IMG/VR virus record: IMGVR_UViG_3300006754_000075
Span: 1-31,686 of that record
DNA from: a virus
DNA length: 31,686 bases
Reading direction: 5' to 3' (one strand)
Part shown: piece by piece, positions 30,328 through 31,686 of the stretch
How the letters are laid out: each line of letters begins with the position of its first letter
How positions within the stretch are numbered: the stretch's first letter is position 1
The notes under the pieces: model-generated
Seen by the model: only the letters and a program-made list of their open reading frames with translations
Told to the model about the DNA's origin: nothing
Databases searched by the model: none
Translations under genes and position numbers: made by a program

Positions 30328-30767
30328 ACTTCAGCGCATCGATAACGATACCAATCCCGCCACAACCGAAGAGGCGCGTTAGAGCCGCTGTAATGAGCGG
30401 AAAGGTTAGAACCTACCAAGACCCCAAGACGAAGCGCTACGAGCAATCCTGCGCTATTTACTTGCGCCAGGGCGCACCTTTAAGGCCGGTCGATGGTCCC
30501 GTTGCGCTTGATATTCGGTTTTTTCACGATAGGCCGAAGAGGCTACAGCAAAAGACCCACAAAGGGATCCCGGTATCTGATCACCCTATCCGCAAGGCAA
30601 CCAGGCCAGACCTGGACAACTTGTGCAAAGCCATCGCCGATAGCCTACAGATCGCGGGATTCTATCGCGATGACGGGCAGCTCGTCAGGCTTACCGCGTT
30701 TGACTATTACGTTGAGCGCGGAGGTGAAGCCAGGACGCATGTTATTTTTTCCGAATTGGGGGCGTAG
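30324..30767 (+). CDS. rusA: RusA-type Holliday junction resolvase
   Basis: 147 aa starting at a TTG in a TTGA overlap with the loader gene. It resolves four-way junctions made during recombination-dependent replication, helping give packageable DNA. The RusA catalytic pattern is complete: D96 and D98 (RPDLDNLCK), K102 and D117 (FYRDDGQL) match RusA D70, D72, K76 and D91, including the 21-residue spacing. N-terminal strand region IPIPPQPKRRVRA is typical too. Confidence 0.9.
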   Translation: MNFSASITIPIPPQPKRRVRAAVMSGKVRTYQDPKTKRYEQSCAIYLRQGAPLRPVDGPVALDIRFFHDRPKRLQQKTHKGIPVSDHPIRKATRPDLDNLCKAIADSLQIAGFYRDDGQLVRLTAFDYYVERGGEARTHVIFSELGA

Positions 30768-30903
30768 GAGGATGAGCATGAAGATTCAACAGCTTCTCAC
30801 GCAATCCCATCTCAACCGGGGCGGGCTCGGCGGCCTTCGCAGGCTTGGCGGATTTCTTAGCTGGCGTTTTCTTTGCTGGCGCTTTCTTATTAGGTGTAGC
30901 CAT
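30742..30903 (-). CDS. Histone-H1-like small basic protein (minus strand)
   Basis: 53 aa on the minus strand. It begins MATPNKKAPAKKTPAKKSAK, continues with Lys/Ala/Pro repeats typical of histone-H1-like bacterial and phage proteins, and has a C-terminal part EMGLREKLLNLHAHPP and an end rich in Pro and Lys. A ribosome site GAGGAT lies seven bases ahead of the start on that strand. It is the only minus-strand gene I accept. Its start overlaps the start of the next + strand gene at CATG, and its end overlaps the RusA gene by 26 bp. No promoter is evident. The composition is the main support. Confidence 0.55.
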   Translation of the reverse strand: MATPNKKAPAKKTPAKKSAKPAKAAEPAPVEMGLREKLLNLHAHPPTPPIRKK

Positions 30904-31165
30904 GATCGATCCTCACGAGTTGAATCCAACAGATACCACAAAAAACGAGGGCCTTGGGGAATTCTTGCACGTCTGGATCGCCTATTGCGCCATTGTGATC
31001 CTGATCCCGGGAGTTTTCTGTCTCGCCGTATGCGCTGCGGCGGGGGCGATCTTCGCTATGATTATCGACCCATGGCGGGCCGGGGTCTATCTCGGGGCGT
31101 TCATTCAGGGAATAAAGAAGACATTGCAAGGTTGCGCGATGGGGGTGCTAGATGACGGAGCATAA
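30902..31165 (+). CDS. Small two-helix membrane protein
   Basis: 87 aa from ATG 30902, with AGGTG five to seven bases upstream. Two hydrophobic segments (about 24-50: VWIAYCAIVILIPGVFCLAVCAAAGAIFAMI, and a weaker one at about 55-68) with an acidic N-terminus, Cys-rich. It could be a holin-like or superinfection-exclusion protein; no family recognised. It overlaps the next gene by 14 bp. Confidence 0.55.
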   Translation: MIDPHELNPTDTTKNEGLGEFLHVWIAYCAIVILIPGVFCLAVCAAAGAIFAMIIDPWRAGVYLGAFIQGIKKTLQGCAMGVLDDGA

Positions 31166-31586
31166 GAAGCTAGGCTGTAACGGCAACTATAAGCGAGCAA
31201 AGCATTACTTCAAGGCCGTAAGGTTCAGCGAGCCAGGGCAACGCGGCGCCGCAGACTTGATCGAGGGGCTAGCAGATCTCGGAGCTCCATGTTCAACGAT
31301 TGCGGCTTACCTGGATATCCACGCGGAGACGGTGCGAGACTGGCACGATCTAGATGTTGAGCTGCCCGTGCTGGTCTGGGATATGCTTCTCGATCTTGGG
31401 GTGATTCTTATCGAAGAGGGCGAGTTTAGAAACGAGCGCCGGGAACCTCTCGCAGCTTGCACGTGTCCAGCTTGCAGCAGGCGCCGTAAAGGCAAGCCAC
31501 AACCTACACTTCGAGACGTGTTCAAGGATATCGTTGGGATAGCGTCTAAGTCGGTGAATCCACAAGATAACAGGGTGAACACCTAA
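31152..31586 (+). CDS. HTH-like / Cys-cluster protein, possible late regulator
   Basis: 144 aa. A helix-turn-helix-like stretch (LGAPCSTIAAYLDIHAETVRDW, about 43-64) is followed by an acidic helical region and a Cys cluster (CTCPACSRRRKGK, about 103-115). The layout (DNA-binding segment plus small metal-binding knot) and terminal position next to the structural genes (if the genome is circular) resemble late-gene activators or antiterminators; this is a guess from layout. Confidence 0.55.
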   Translation: MTEHKKLGCNGNYKRAKHYFKAVRFSEPGQRGAADLIEGLADLGAPCSTIAAYLDIHAETVRDWHDLDVELPVLVWDMLLDLGVILIEEGEFRNERREPLAACTCPACSRRRKGKPQPTLRDVFKDIVGIASKSVNPQDNRVNT

Positions 31587-31686
31587 TGTGCTCGCTTTAT
31601 GGTTTAGCACAATTACCTAATGATTGTGGGCGGTTACCCCCCCCACCCCTAAAGGGGGCGGAGCAGAAGAACGTCGCCCAAGACAC
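31587..31686 (+). other. Terminal non-coding region with C-run and small hairpin
   Basis: 100 bp without a gene. It contains a run of eight C (31637-31644), then a small hairpin CCCCT - AA - AGGGG (31646-31657). If the genome is circular or concatemeric, this joins the first bases of the window, which contain TTGACA (2-7). No cos or pac site can be recognised by eye. Confidence 0.4.

Noticed and set aside
30778-31155. Plus-strand frame with a strong AGGAGG at 30767-30771
   Set aside because: The product is an Arg/Gly/Leu-rich, low-plausibility sequence that overlaps the credible membrane-protein frame; the minus-strand H1-like frame explains the region better.
1-31686. CRISPR array, tRNA, integrase or repressor
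   Set aside because: No regularly spaced repeats beyond the 25-bp iterons, no cloverleaf recognised by eye, and no recombinase catalytic pattern or CI-like protein seen.

Overview
The window is a tailed-phage genome segment of about 31.7 kb, probably close to a whole small siphovirus genome. All but one of the recognised genes lie on the + strand. They are tightly packed, with 1-8 bp overlaps at many junctions (ATGA, GTGA, TTGA). The lysis genes (small holin-like protein, a two-gene spanin-like pair, a soluble transglycosylase and an M15 peptidase) point to a Gram-negative host. No 16S, tRNA or host gene is present, so the host cannot be named. No integrase, repressor or CRISPR was found; the phage is probably lytic, or a lysogeny part lies outside the window.

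Layout. 34-1443: three small genes ahead of the terminase, one or two of which may be the small terminase. 1427-6867: packaging and head (large terminase, portal, gp10/gpG-like morphogenesis protein, scaffold-like protein, unknown, major capsid). 6886-8222: head-tail joining proteins, one ending in a perfect EF-hand-type loop. 8235-19697: tail (tube protein, frameshifted assembly chaperone pair, 843-aa tape measure predicting a tail near 125 nm, two small tip proteins, a large baseplate/hub protein, and distal tail or fibre proteins). 19701-20961: lysis membrane proteins with two strong hairpins. 20962-23273: a second transcription block with two near-identical promoter-plus-leader modules, small unknown genes, a MazG-like pyrophosphohydrolase and a repeated 24-nt hairpin in two 5' UTRs. 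23249-25432: an SF2 helicase fused to an amino-methyltransferase. 25541-27920: an excisionase-type DNA-binding protein, a YqaJ exonuclease and a RecT annealing protein whose last residues mimic the SSB C-terminal tip. 28165-28937: endolysins. 28934-30327: replication module. 30324-31586: a RusA resolvase, a membrane protein, a minus-strand histone-H1-like small gene, and a Cys-rich helix-turn-helix-like protein.

How the parts fit. Replication appears to be initiated by a ribbon-helix-helix protein with a C-terminal segment like lambda-O-type initiators. A G39P-like helicase loader is encoded next to it. Iteron-like AATTAACA/GTTAAC repeats lie upstream of the initiator gene and again inside it, where they encode its Asn-rich linker. 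Recombination (YqaJ + RecT + RusA) would repair and resolve replication products for packaging. Early genes share an A/C-rich leader ending in GRGGGCA 4-6 nt before the start codon.

The observations most worth following are the internal, initiator-coding origin, the RecT with its own SSB-like tip, the duplicated promoter/leader modules with AUG at the predicted +1, the divergent H1-like gene sharing a CATG with its neighbour's start, and the helicase-methyltransferase fusion.
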